Assembly (NCBI GenBank): GCA_048013815.1
Contig: CM106586.1
Location: forward strand, 24,366,001 to 24,430,000
DNA from: Setoptus koraiensis
Taxonomy: Eukaryota > Arthropoda
DNA length: 64,000 bases
Reading direction: 5' to 3'
A model generated the notes under the pieces. The model searched no databases. It was not told the origin of the DNA and saw nothing but the letters and a program-made list of their open reading frames with translations. The position numbers and the translations under genes are program-made. Positions 1 through 11,309 of this stretch are shown here, piece after piece; position 1 is the first letter of the stretch; each line of letters opens with the position of its first letter.

Positions 1-965
1 ACACAGCTGAGGCAGCGGCAACGGCAACGGTAGTAAAGTAATGTTAGTGGTGTCAATAGTGCGGAAGACAACATCATCATCCTCATCATCACCATCATCA
101 TCATCATCATCATCATAATTGACAACGACTGGATAAACAACAATAAGATATATCATTAATTGATTTTAATTTATATAAACATAAATCAACCAACACACAT
201 CTCTAGACATGCATAATTTTATAAAAATAATTATTTATAATATATAGATATGCTACACTGCACAGTATATAAATAATAATTATTATCAGCCATACAAGAG
301 TTTGCTTCTATCCAATTATAATAAGCGCTCTACAAACTAACTATACACAGCACGATAACATATCGTATTAAATCTGATATCTAAGCATATAAACGACAAA
401 TTGAGACATTTCAATTATCAGCGCCATACTGATATCATTGATTGGTTGGTATCCTTGCTACATTAGACGCTACTATGCCCATTAACTCTTCTTGCATCAG
501 AACTAAACATCTCACAATATATTCGATCAATCTTAACATATTGGTATTAGTCTCGTAGAATGTACATGTCTCAATAGTAACTTGACTGATCAACCCACAA
601 TCAATTCGTAAATCAAACATGACCAGAGAGAGATAGATAAGCAATCACGAAGTTTTCTATCATGATATATTTATGTTGACTAAGTTCTCACATACTGAAG
701 CAAACAAGTCAGATAAATATAGTGTAAGGCATACAAGAAGCGTTTCCCTTTTGGTTGGGCGCACAGAGCTAAACAATTTTCCCTGCCTATTAATTATTAT
801 CACTGAATTGACAAGATTTGGATCATTATTATTATAATAGGCTCTCCTTCAAAAAGAAGATATAAGTTTCTGATGTCAGTTGATCACACACACGCACATT
901 AAAATTTACACTAAATTTAATGTGTATATCATTGAAAATTACTCAACAACTCACATGCAAAACAC
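1..965. other. Upstream intergenic sequence with ATC microsatellite
   Basis: No gene is supported here. Positions 71-117 hold an imperfect CAT/ATC trinucleotide repeat, followed by AT-rich sequence. The segment probably includes the promoter and 5' UTR of the convertase gene starting at 966, but I see no clear core promoter element. Confidence 0.6.
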
Positions 966-3427
966 ATGGTGATGAAGTTTCTAAAACCAATCCCTCTAGT
1001 TATAGTAAGTATTTACTGCATCAGCTTATTCGCAGATTGTTCTAGGACCGATGAGCTAAATAACCGGAGCACTTCCAAGACTTACCTTAATCATTTTGCC
1101 GTCAAGCTAGCACCGAAAGCCGATCCAAATGACGTGGCCAATAGATCTGGTTATACCAATCTTGGTAAAATAGGTTCATTAGAAAATTACTATTTATTTG
1201 TCGGTCATCATGTGTCTAAAAGGTCTCTAGACTCTTATCATCCTCAAACTCTCGATGGACATGATCATGTTGAGTGGTTTGAGCAACAACATGTCAAAGT
1301 CAGACCTAAAAGAGACATGAGTATTCTCACCCTTCCTACCTCACCGGCCCTTACTCCAGCTAGAGTGCTCAATTATGTCAATTTTTCAGATCCTCTATAC
1401 AATAAACAATGGTACTTTCACGGGGGAGCTCGTGGAGGATTCGATATGAATATTGCTGCTGTTTGGAAAATGGGCTACACAGGAAAGAATGTTGTCCTTA
1501 CAATATTAGACGATGGAGTTCAAATAGACCATCCAGATCTCATTAGGAATTATGATCGTCGCGCTAGTTATGATATTAATGATCGTGACGACAATCCTAC
1601 GCCTCAAGACAATGCAGAGAATAAGCATGGCACTCGTTGTGCCGGAGAGATAGCAGCTGAGGCCGGAAACGAATATTGTGGTGTTGGTGTTGCATACAAT
1701 GCGAGCATCGGAGGGGTTAGAATGCTGGATGGAACGGTAACTGATGAAGTTGAAGCAACCGCTTTGAGCTTGAACCCAGACCACATCGATGTTTACAGTG
1801 CCTCATGGGGTCCTGATGATAATGGTAAAACCGTAGATGGACCGGGTCATTTAGCGGCCCAGGCTTTCATTAATGGTGTCAAGACTGGGAGAAAAGGTTA
1901 GTTCAATTTCTGTTTGGTTATCACCTATTATTTCTTCCTAATTTCTTATAATATATTATAATGCTCTAATTCTCATGTAAATTATCTACTTAGGTTTGGG
2001 AAGCATCTTTGTTTGGGCATCAGGTAATGGAGGTAGAAAGTCGGACAATTGTAATTGCGATGGATATACAAACTCAATCTACACCTTATCCATAAGTAGT
2101 GCCACGCAAAGAGGTGCAAAACCCTGGTACCTTGAAGAATGTTCCTCTACGCTTGCCACCACCTACAGCAGTGGGACACCCACTAAAGATGAGAACATAG
2201 TCACTGTTGATCAAAACACTGAGTTTCAAAAAGCTATCGATGAGAGAAAGCAGCCGGACCCTAGTAAGCTGTGCACCCAAGTGCACACCGGAACATCCGC
2301 TAGCGCACCTATCGCAGCTGGTATAGTCGCCCTGGCATTGGAAGCAAACCCCAATCTGACATGGAGAGATATGCAACATTTAGTTGTTAGAACTTCTAGA
2401 TATGATCCATTGAAGCAGGAAAGTGGTTGGGTGTCCAACGCCGTCGGTCGTAAAGTAAGCCATAAGTTTGGCTACGGGCTCATGGATGCAGAAGCTATGG
2501 TAAGTGATATTTACTACTATTCACTACGATATATATAATCGTGCTACTTTATTCGTGGATGCTATACTAATATGAGATATTCCACAATTACAGGTTAAAT
2601 TGGCTTTGAAATGGAAGACTTCACCTCCACAAACGATTTGTAAGACTTCCTCTGATAACAAAGAAAGATTGATCCAAGACAAATTGATTGTTACTATGAA
2701 TACTAATGGTTGCGCGGGTGCTGAGAATGCAATAAATTATTTGGAACATGTCCAGGCGAGAATAAGCCTGAAATATCATTTAAGAGGCAATCTGAAAATA
2801 ACTCTGATCTCACCATCGAATACACCATCTCACTTATTGTTACCTCGCCCACGCGACACTGATGAAGATACTTTTGACAAATGGCCATTCATGTCAGTCC
2901 ACTTTTGGGGAGAGAAACCTCAAGGCACTTGGAAACTGATCATCGAAAATGATAACAAAAGACGGGCTCTAGATCAGCAAGGCCACCTATTTTCATGGTC
3001 TCTCATCTTCTATGGTACGGCTGTCGCACCTCAAGATGATCACCACCGCGATAATATTACATCTATGCATTACAATCAATCTACACTGAGATTGAATAGT
3101 GGACACAACCTACCTCGACGAACTTATGATCAAGCAACTTTTCATCACGATTCGGACGATGTGACTATATTTAAACCCCATTTCCTACACCTTGACCGGT
3201 CATCTATTGCAAATTCTCAAACATGGATGGTGCCTATAGGCATTGTATTGTCAATATTTGTGATAACAATTTTAGTTCTGGCTACAATATTTAGTCTGTT
3301 CAAAGTAGGATCCAAGATAGTATCCAGCATTGATCAAAGGAGGCGACCAAGATCTAATAGCAGGCAGCATAACTCTAGTACAGCAAATTACTCACGACTA
3401 CTCAATGATACAACGTCAGAATGTTAA
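966..3427 (+). CDS. Furin-like proprotein convertase (three exons, type I membrane form)
   Basis: Subtilisin/kexin serine endoprotease that cleaves secretory proproteins after dibasic sites in the Golgi. Exons are 966-1896, 1994-2499 and 2594-3427, with GT-AG introns of 97 and 94 bp and frame kept, giving 756 residues. Visible parts in order: hydrophobic N terminus (about 5-25); prodomain ending at RPKR (113-116), the expected autocleavage site; catalytic domain with D182 (LDDG), H221 (KHGTRC), oxyanion N322 (ASGNGG) and nucleophile S412 (GTSASAP); P domain (about 480-620); one transmembrane helix (about 690-715); a short basic tail. There is no long cysteine-rich region before the membrane helix. 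The N322 to S412 interval is about 17 residues longer than in human furin because of an acidic/polar insert. The ATG at 966 is used; ATG 972 is an alternative. The transmembrane segment and RPKR favour furin over PC1/PC2. Confidence 0.93.
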
Positions 3428-3687
3428 TAGGTCTATTAATATGTTACAACTGTATTTGAATGATTTGTTCAGAGATAATTAACTTTGCCACGGTTTACGG
3501 TTTGATAAGAAATTTTTTTATGATCACATTAACAAAACGGATGTAAATGATACTAAACGAACTGTTGAAGTAATTATCGGTACACCCCAAATATGCGAGA
3601 GCGCTTTCAGTTTGATAACAAACAGCTGATCATTATAATGATTTAGTCGATTGATCTAGACAAAAATCCGAACAAATACGCGAACTA

Positions 3688-4212
3688 TTAATGATATTTC
3701 TCATGGTGAGAACAAGTACCAAATGGCGTCACTATCTCTAGGTTGAGGTTCATATTTTGCCATTTAATGAAATGCTTTAAGAATGTAGGATAAATTGTAT
3801 ATAATAACAATGTCGCAATTATCAGCCAATAAATCGTAGTTATATAAGCAATTGCTTTCAGAATACTGTCGAGGGTGTCGTGTAATAAGTTAATTGTAAC
3901 CAATGACAAGAATACGGAATATCCTACAAAAATAGCTAGGATCAAGGTGCGCACGATGGCTCGTCTGATTTCATCGTTTCTATAACCTGTATAAGTATTA
4001 TCAATGGAGAATATATTCTTCAGCCATGATGTCACTCGGGGCCGTTTTATACTCCACTTGTAATTCTTCGAACACTTACCGCAAAAGTTGCTGTTGACTG
4101 AATCGAGTAATAATTTCAGACAACTATTCTTGTCTGTCAAGGTGGCTCTTTCCAATTGGGTAAGTATTGTGTCTGCGTCATGTTTCTCTAGACCCAGATA
4201 TGTCAATGACAT
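3688..4212 (-). CDS. MARCH2/3-like membrane protein with incomplete RING-CH domain
   Basis: 174 residues from the first ATG (4212). The middle resembles the second half of the RING-CH domain of MARCH E3 ligases: a cysteine before a leucine-rich helix, a CxxC pair (FCGKC), then a basic-proline segment leading into a WLKN motif like the WLRN of MARCH2/3. Two hydrophobic segments follow (about 95-120 and 128-155), matching the two-helix MARCH topology, and a short tail. The first RING-CH cysteines and the conserved histidine are absent; the position matching that histidine is a lysine. Either an upstream exon was missed, or this is a degenerate family member without zinc-dependent ligase activity. 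In intact relatives the domain ubiquitinates membrane cargo. The family call is from memory of the motif and not from a search. Confidence 0.55.
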   Translation of the reverse strand: MSLTYLGLEKHDADTILTQLERATLTDKNSCLKLLLDSVNSNFCGKCSKNYKWSIKRPRVTSWLKNIFSIDNTYTGYRNDEIRRAIVRTLILAIFVGYSVFLSLVTINLLHDTLDSILKAIAYITTIYWLIIATLLLYTIYPTFLKHFIKWQNMNLNLEIVTPFGTCSHHEKYH

Positions 4213-4743
4213 AAGTGGCAACAAACGATACAGCAAACCGATATTCGAGGGTCACCTTGTATTGCGGATTTATTTTGAAAATTTGTTTTTATTTGTCGTT
4301 GCTACATTAAATTGTCTTTCACACTTGAGAGGTTGATATTTACCTGTCACGTGAGCACAATCAATAGCAATAGAGCCAACATTATTGTTATTGCTTACAA
4401 GGTAGTTTCTGAGATCTATCTATCTATCTAACAAGCCGAATGAGGGTTAAGTATTCCATATTTTGTTTGCTTGTTTGTTTAGTGAGCACAATACGTATCA
4501 TGATGATGTGTTTGTTTTAGTAATTACGCTTAGTAACAATGCTTGAGAAAAGTTGAGATTAGAGTAGAGAAAAAATCACGATCATGAGGCTTGACGGCAG
4601 AATTCAGTGAGGAAACAAAAGTTTTGATATAGCTTTGAGCATCGAACAATATCATCGTTTACGATGTTATTGTTTGAGAAGATACTTTTATCTATCTTGT
4701 TTGAATGTACATATTTAAACTACTGTATTAAGCTTCTGAAGGC
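4213..4743. other. Intergenic gap between MARCH-like gene and CNNM
   Basis: 531 bp with no supported gene. It holds a short TATC tetranucleotide run (about 4411-4430) and TTTG-rich sequence. It could contain a missed 5' exon of the MARCH-like gene, but I found no segment with the missing RING cysteines. Confidence 0.5.
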
Positions 4744-7155
4744 TCAAACTTGTGATTCTGATCTAGGAATTCCATCAGGCGGCGCAGATATCGCTGTTGT
4801 TGGCTGCTCGAGTCCACCTGCCTCACGCTCCAAAAGGGTGGCTCTATAGGCGCTGAGGTAGTCGTTTCTAGTGATCTTCAGATAAGATGTATTGGCAACA
4901 ACCTCAACGGTGTAATCGGGTATAAAATGTTGTTGAAGCGGCGCTTGAGAGCCATTCAATTTGTTGAGAGACAAATTAGAGGCACGTAACTCTTTCATTG
5001 GGATTGACCGATTTGGCGATGCCTGTTGCGCTTCGTTCTTGTCAGGTTGTGACACAACCAATTCCAATTTTTTCATAGATATAGAAATGGAGCCAGAGTT
5101 ACTGAGCAAACCCGGTTCAGGTGCTGCAATAGTTGGTTGCTCTAATTTCTCTAATGTCAATGCATTAACACCAAAACAGCTAAATGGTCCTCCATCAAAT
5201 ACTAGACTCTCTTTGCCGCAAACAACATGCACTCGACCCTCCAGTATCATAATGAAATAATCGGCGGGCTCGCCGGTTGTATATAAACGCTTGCTGGCCG
5301 CATTGGCAGCGTCTAATTTGCATTTGTAGTAAATTTTCTGTGATAGTAGCCGCTTTAAAATGGAATCGCTGATGTATTTATAAGTGAACGGTTCTACTGT
5401 AGTAGCTAAATATTGATAGGCAGCTAAACATAATTGCGGTGTAACAACATTGAAACCAGAATCACCTTGGCCCAAATTGGTGCTAAATTGTGAGAAATCT
5501 TTTCTTACTTGAGCTTCTTTGCGACGTCTCTTACGTCTATTATCACTCAATGTATCTGTTTCGTCATTAATTTCCATTTGCATGATCTCTTCAATAACAT
5601 CCTCTAATGTAACAACACCAATTATCTCATAATATGGATCATTTTCGCCATCGTCCAATATTCTTCTGACCATGGCCATATGAGATTTACCTGTTTTAAA
5701 TTCGTCCAATGCCAGGTCTAAGGTAGCATCTTCAAAAACGTACATGATGGGATGATTATAGAAGCTGATCATTGTGTGAACAGGCGTTTTATCATCCGGA
5801 TCTAACAATGCCAAATCTTTAGCGAACAACAATGCCACTATGTTTTTTCTATCTGATTCATACACAGGTATCCTAGAGTATCCACGTTCTATTATTTGTT
5901 GAATGGTGTCAAAGTCCAACACTGATGTCATATTTAACATGTAAACATCTTCTAATCTTGTCATAACTTCTGATACTTTGATACGTTTTAGTTTGAGCGC
6001 GCCAGATATTATGTTGACCTCGTCAGTTTCTAGATTATTGTATTCGCGTGTAACACGTATAAATTCCATTAGTCTCTCTCTATCATAAACGTGACCAATT
6101 TCCTCACCTAATGCAAGATCTAAACAAAAGCTCACCGGCCAGCTCAATGGCCAAGTGACTACCATGAAGAAATAGGTTAAGAATACAGTTTTTGCGCCCA
6201 CTGCCAATCCATGGCGAGAACAGAACGCTTGTGGTAATATCTCGCCAAACATTACAATAAATATAGTTGAAACGAAAACGGCCACTAAACCGCTTGTAAG
6301 ATCTTCCAATAATACGGCGATAGTTGAATTAACTAAAACGTTTGAGAATAGTAGCGAGCACAATAGATAATTGCCACGACGTCTAACTGGCTCGATGGCT
6401 CTAGCGTAGCGTTTCTCTGTTTCCGAACCGCATGATATTATAACTTGAAGCTCATTCTTGTCTAGAGCCATTAAACCCAAATTCAATCCAGAAAATAGAC
6501 CAGATAAGGCCAACAATAGTGCTATCAATATTATTTGCATATAGAGTGGCAAAAATTTGGCCTCAATGTATAACCGAAGCCACGCATGCGGTCCCTGGTG
6601 GCTCCAGCGAGATGTATCGGCAGATTCGCGCAAACAAAGATAGTACAATTGAGCTTTGGCTCCTGGAGATGGCATATCAACAATAATAGTGGCCACCGAG
6701 CTTGTATGTGGCTTGACAAATAATTGGAAAGATTTAACGCGATCATTATGAGTGCAATCATCTTGAGGTAGGCCAGCTTGCGGTGTTAGCGCAACGGATA
6801 AATTGCCAGTCAAATGTCTGCCAAATATAGTGACCTCAGTGGGATAGTTTGCTCTAATAACTAGCTCGCCCTCATCAGTTATATCTTTTGGCGTATCACA
6901 TCTGAAACCCAATATAACTGGCTTGGAGCCAGTTTCGCTAGTTACCACTTCGCTCTGGTTAGAGCCTTGGTCATCAATTAAGCCATCTTGGACATGACGC
7001 CTGACTCTTATTTTGGATATTACGTCATCATTTTGATTTTTCCAACTTTTAATTATTGTAAACAATATTAATGAAAATGCTAGAACTATGTATGATTTAA
7101 GTTTGAGGTTTTTCTTGCTAAACTTAGTTGAGAATATAGCATCGGATAACAACAT
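4744..7155 (-). CDS. CNNM / ancient conserved domain metal transporter
   Basis: 803 residues from one intronless ORF. CNNM proteins sit in the plasma membrane and are tied to Mg2+ efflux or homeostasis; the Drosophila member is Unextended. Domain order: N-terminal hydrophobic anchor (about 21-36); extracellular region (about 80-200); DUF21 transmembrane module (about 203-375) with the small-residue segment around [15 protein letters not shown] and the GEILPQ motif; CBS pair (about 396-530) including SRIPVYE, VTLEDVIEEI and preceding loops; basic linker RKRRRK; cyclic-nucleotide-binding-like domain (about 575-725); and a disordered tail. The start ATG lies after AT-rich sequence and the length fits the family. 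A second, partial copy lies at 22370-23580. Confidence 0.93.
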   Translation of the reverse strand: MLLSDAIFSTKFSKKNLKLKSYIVLAFSLILFTIIKSWKNQNDDVISKIRVRRHVQDGLIDDQGSNQSEVVTSETGSKPVILGFRCDTPKDITDEGELVIRANYPTEVTIFGRHLTGNLSVALTPQAGLPQDDCTHNDRVKSFQLFVKPHTSSVATIIVDMPSPGAKAQLYYLCLRESADTSRWSHQGPHAWLRLYIEAKFLPLYMQIILIALLLALSGLFSGLNLGLMALDKNELQVIISCGSETEKRYARAIEPVRRRGNYLLCSLLFSNVLVNSTIAVLLEDLTSGLVAVFVSTIFIVMFGEILPQAFCSRHGLAVGAKTVFLTYFFMVVTWPLSWPVSFCLDLALGEEIGHVYDRERLMEFIRVTREYNNLETDEVNIISGALKLKRIKVSEVMTRLEDVYMLNMTSVLDFDTIQQIIERGYSRIPVYESDRKNIVALLFAKDLALLDPDDKTPVHTMISFYNHPIMYVFEDATLDLALDEFKTGKSHMAMVRRILDDGENDPYYEIIGVVTLEDVIEEIMQMEINDETDTLSDNRRKRRRKEAQVRKDFSQFSTNLGQGDSGFNVVTPQLCLAAYQYLATTVEPFTYKYISDSILKRLLSQKIYYKCKLDAANAASKRLYTTGEPADYFIMILEGRVHVVCGKESLVFDGGPFSCFGVNALTLEKLEQPTIAAPEPGLLSNSGSISISMKKLELVVSQPDKNEAQQASPNRSIPMKELRASNLSLNKLNGSQAPLQQHFIPDYTVEVVANTSYLKITRNDYLSAYRATLLEREAGGLEQPTTAISAPPDGIPRSESQV

Positions 7156-7666
7156 ATTATATAAGCATATATGAATATAAATATTATGTTATATAATACG
7201 TATTTATATGTTTATAAATATATATCTATATCTATCTAGATATATGCGTATATATCTTTGGTAATAGAGATGATAATGATAATAACAACAATAATAAAAA
7301 CAACGATAATACTAATAATAGTGATAATAATGCTAAATTGGGTGGTGTATATAGAGTTGTTGTAAATGGGGACCTATAGCTATTATCAAGTCAACGGCTA
7401 GACAGCAGAAATCTCTATGTTAACCCAATCTAGGGGTGTTTGTATGTACTGTAATGCTGCAATAGGGGAAGCACTGGAGGTTGTTATGTAATGAAGTAAT
7501 GGTTGGTAGTAGTAGTAGTGGTAGAACATGTGTATGTCTCATAGCATTGTATACATACTAGGGACCGAATCTAGGTTACCAGAGCTACACACCATGAGTG
7601 ATATACGGTATAGTACAATACATAGTGGTGCACGAAATGAGCTTGCTCCGTAGGTTAATTCTCAAT

Positions 7667-7669
<3 letters not shown>

Positions 7670-7731
<62 letters not shown>
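7670..7731. repeat. (CT)n microsatellite, about 31 units
   Basis: An uninterrupted dinucleotide tract. On the other strand it reads as GA repeats, which in insects can bind GAGA factor; no functional claim is made here. Confidence 0.95.
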
Positions 7732-7734
<3 letters not shown>

Positions 7735-8405
7735 CTCTACTATTTCCCTCTTCTTTCATCCTCTCGTAGTCACTAGCGACTATTACTAGCTCTAGCTGGA
7801 TAGTAGCCAGTATAGTTCAGCACCAGTGTTAGAAGTAGCAGTGGAGTTAGCCGTCAAGAGGATAGTGGGGAACTATAGCAGCCTACAGCTACTAGATACA
7901 AGCTAACATGAGAGAGAGAGAGAGAGCGAGCGAAAGAGCTATCTAGCCAATTGGCTTACTGCATGGCTCGATAGATAGATAGAGAGCTGTTAGCTCGCTG
8001 GTTTTTGTTTGCGAGGGAGGGGGGCGTGTAAGGGCATATAGGACGAATATAAATTCGAGTACCGCGTGCTTAGGCGACCAAATGTTGCTATTCGCCTTCA
8101 AGGCATGACTTATGTTACTTGAGAGATAGTCACTCCAAGTCCCGATTCCGTTATCATAGATGCATTTACACAAACACACATACACACATGCACATTGAAG
8201 AAACTAATAGACATTCATGGACTAGGGTTGTAGAGAGATAAATATATCTAATTGATAAGTGCTACAATTGTCCCCTCGATTCAGATTTATGAATACAAAC
8301 AGGAACAAAGGGAGAAAGAGAGAGAGAGCGGGAGAGACAGAGTCCATCGCAATGTTTCAGATTTGCGATGACAAGAATGAAAACAAATGTACATTTACTC
8401 CTAAT

Positions 8406-8407
<2 letters not shown>

Positions 8408-8436
<29 letters not shown>
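8408..8436. repeat. (AC)n microsatellite
   Basis: A pure AC/CA tract of about 14 units in intergenic DNA. Confidence 0.9.
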
Positions 8437-8437
<1 letters not shown>

Positions 8438-9827
8438 CTACACAAAACCTTACGGCGAGCCTGCTGGTTAGCTAGGGTACTATAGGGTGTCTAGATGAAA
8501 TGGACCAATTCATGCAGATTATGCTACGTTGCGTTCCACAATGCATTTTATTCAATTCACATTGACAGTTACACAAGCACAGCTCGTGCTCGTGCGCATC
8601 TCGAATAGCCTCGGCTGTACTAGTCCAACGCACGCTGTGCCGCATAGAACACACGAGGCTGACCTGCTATCAACAGCACACACCATAAAACTCTACATTT
8701 TGTGCTCTTGAGCGGCTCATAATGTTTTTGTGCTGGCCAACTTGATCAAGACACTCCTATAGGTGCCTTCGGATAGAGGTTCCTTTTCAATGTGTTTGTG
8801 AGTGTGACGCAAAGTTGTAGCTGGCGTAAAATTACAAGTGGATATTGTGTCTATCGCTATGTCAGCACAACTCTATTGTACCAGCTTGCATTGCCAGTCG
8901 ATTGCAATCGTTCGTCATAGTTCACAATACCAACTTGCTCTCTCTCTCACTCCCTCTCTTTCTGTTGGTCTGTATATATCGACGTCATCTTGCGTACAAC
9001 AATTGTGTCAATCCATACACACTGCCTAAATACGTCTAATTGTTGTTCAGATTGTGCAATTAAGACAGACTGATAAGAGGTGGAACATACACTAACGTAC
9101 TTGTGAGATTACACGGTAGAGTTCGCGTGGTTTATTTTGTCATCTTCCTTCGATCATCATCTCTCTAATGATTAATCGTGCGATATGTGGCAGTTGGTTT
9201 CTATCTCTTTCTATATCTCTCTATAGCCGACTTGTTGGCCAATCAATGGTAAAAGTTCTTTGAACTTGGCGCTATATCTAATCGGTCTGAGCAGGCGCGT
9301 CTTGATGATATTATAGTTATCGTTATCGAAGGTTTTATCATTGTCATAATGTGTAATGTGGCCACCTCTATCTCTATTTCTATATGTTTCTACGCTCCCT
9401 ACACCATTCACATTGACACTCACCTCTCTGCAGACTGCAGTGTAGAACACACATTACAGTATTGTTTTGCACAAATTAACGCTGATGTGCATGTGCACAA
9501 TCAGATAGCACATGTACACATGTATCTGCATGAGGCGGTCTTGTTAGAGTTGCACAATATGCGCAAATTGACTGCACATGGTCGACTAAACGAGGCACAT
9601 GTACACGACAGATTATTGAAACGATTACTATACTTGCATTGAAAAAGAATTCACAATCCGTTCACGCCCAGCAAGGTCAGGTCAACACGTTCAATTAGAA
9701 ATCATCATCAATTTATTAAAGTCAAATATATTTATGATTCTTTTGACATCTTATTCTCAGCTTATTTCCAAGAAATTTATATCTATCTAGCAAACATTTA
9801 CACTCATTAAGTTATATTATACAAGCC

Positions 9828-11093
9828 ATGTTGTCCTCAAGTCTTAAAGTTACCCAACTAAGACTATCTGTGTGCCCTTCACGTTCGGCATCATGGTGGT
9901 CGGGCGTAGAGATGGGTCCACCAGATCCGATATTGGGCGTCACAGAGGCATTCAAACGTGATACTAGTCCTAAAAAAATCAACTTAGGAGTGGGTGCCTA
10001 TCGTGATGACAACGGAAAACCATTTGTTTTGCCTAGTGTTAAAGAGGCTGAGAAACGTATCGCAGCAGCCAATTTTGACCATGAATATTTGCCGATCAGT
10101 GGAAACGCCGTATTTTGTCAAGAATCCGCTAAATTAGCCTTTGGTGATGATAGTATTGTTATTAAAGAAAATCTCAACGCTACAGTTCAAGGATTATCTG
10201 GAACAGGATCGCTCACAGTTGGTGCGGCATTCTTGAAAAACTTCTTCCCCGGAAGCCAAGATGTCTACATGCCAGCACCTACCTGGGGTAATCATATTCC
10301 TCTGTTCAAGCGACTTGGATTTAATGTCAAACAGTATCGTTATTTTGACAAGAATACAAGCGGCTTCGATTTTAAAGGGGCCCTCGATGATCTAGCTCAA
10401 CTACCCCCCAAAACAATCGTATTACTTCACGCGTGTGCTCACAATCCAAGTGGAGTTGATCCAAAACCAGAACAATGGAAAGAGATTTCAGGACTCATGA
10501 AGAAACGTCAGTTATTTCCTTTCTTTGATATGGCATACCAGGGCTTTGCCTCTGGAGATATTAATCGCGATGCTAGTGCTCTCCGGTTGTTTGTCCAGGA
10601 TGGACACCAAGTCGCCTTGGCCCAATCTTTTGCCAAAAACATGGGCCTCTATGGTCAAAGAGTTGGCGCGTTTACTTTAACTGGAATCGACAAAGACGAA
10701 ACTCAAAAGATCATGTCCCAATTGAAAATTATCATCAGACCAATGTACTCAAATCCTCCTTTACACGGTGCTCGTATCGTTGAGACAATTCTCTGTGACA
10801 CCTCTTTGCGTGCACAATGGCTGGCCGACGTTAAACTCATGGCTGATCGCATTATATCTATGAGGCATGCACTTAGAGATGGACTTAAAAAGGAGGGCTC
10901 ACAGAAAGATTGGAGTCATGTTACAGACACTATAGGTATGTTCTGTTACACCGGTATGAATGCCGATCAAGTGACTAGATTATGGAACGAATTTAGCGTT
11001 TATTTGACTAAGGACGGTCGTGTCAGTATTGCGGGTATCACATCAAAGAACGTTGGTCATTTGGCTCATTCAATTCATCAGGTCACAAAATAG
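9828..11093 (+). CDS. GOT2: Mitochondrial aspartate aminotransferase
   Basis: 421 residues, intronless. This PLP enzyme interconverts aspartate plus 2-oxoglutarate with oxaloacetate plus glutamate and serves the malate-aspartate shuttle in the mitochondrial matrix. The Schiff-base lysine is K270 in [10 protein letters not shown]. Other family signatures are the [12 protein letters not shown] segment (about 54-65), HACAHNPSG near 212-220 and FDMAYQGF near 243-250. The first roughly 24 residues are basic, hydroxylated and without acidic residues, as expected for a mitochondrial presequence, and are followed by [14 protein letters not shown] as in animal mitochondrial forms. The gene converges on THOC2, with only about 216 bp between the stop codons. 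Confidence 0.96.
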   Translation: MLSSSLKVTQLRLSVCPSRSASWWSGVEMGPPDPILGVTEAFKRDTSPKKINLGVGAYRDDNGKPFVLPSVKEAEKRIAAANFDHEYLPISGNAVFCQESAKLAFGDDSIVIKENLNATVQGLSGTGSLTVGAAFLKNFFPGSQDVYMPAPTWGNHIPLFKRLGFNVKQYRYFDKNTSGFDFKGALDDLAQLPPKTIVLLHACAHNPSGVDPKPEQWKEISGLMKKRQLFPFFDMAYQGFASGDINRDASALRLFVQDGHQVALAQSFAKNMGLYGQRVGAFTLTGIDKDETQKIMSQLKIIIRPMYSNPPLHGARIVETILCDTSLRAQWLADVKLMADRIISMRHALRDGLKKEGSQKDWSHVTDTIGMFCYTGMNADQVTRLWNEFSVYLTKDGRVSIAGITSKNVGHLAHSIHQVTK

Positions 11094-11282
11094 AATGTCT
11101 TAAAAACATTTTAAGCTTAAGGCTTTGCTTTGTCGATAATTGTTGAAATTAGATAAGATTAAAATCGAATGTTAATTTTTAAATGTCTGTTGATAAATAA
11201 TTTCGATCACATTCGGTAAATCATATTGATTTGATGAATTGTTTGATGTAAAAGGTTTTAATCAGTTCTGTACAAGTAACAA

Positions 11283-11288
11283 AATAAA
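11283..11288 (+). terminator. Probable polyadenylation signal (AATAAA) of GOT2
   Basis: A canonical AATAAA hexamer about 190 bp after the stop codon and just before the 3' end of the convergent THOC2 reading frame. Confidence 0.55.
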
Positions 11289-11309
11289 GTGTCTAAAAAG
11301 CCGATAAGA

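Larger units (their letters stand above)
7156..9827. other. Microsatellite-rich intergenic region
   Basis: No gene is supported in 2.7 kb. Contents include TA-rich and ATA/AAT-rich sequence (about 7160-7335), a long CT tract, GA runs (about 7911-7926 and 8305-8335), an AC tract and further CT-rich pieces (about 8940-8960). Short open frames here are either made of repeats or have no recognisable content. The last few hundred bases probably hold the promoter of the aminotransferase gene. Confidence 0.6.
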
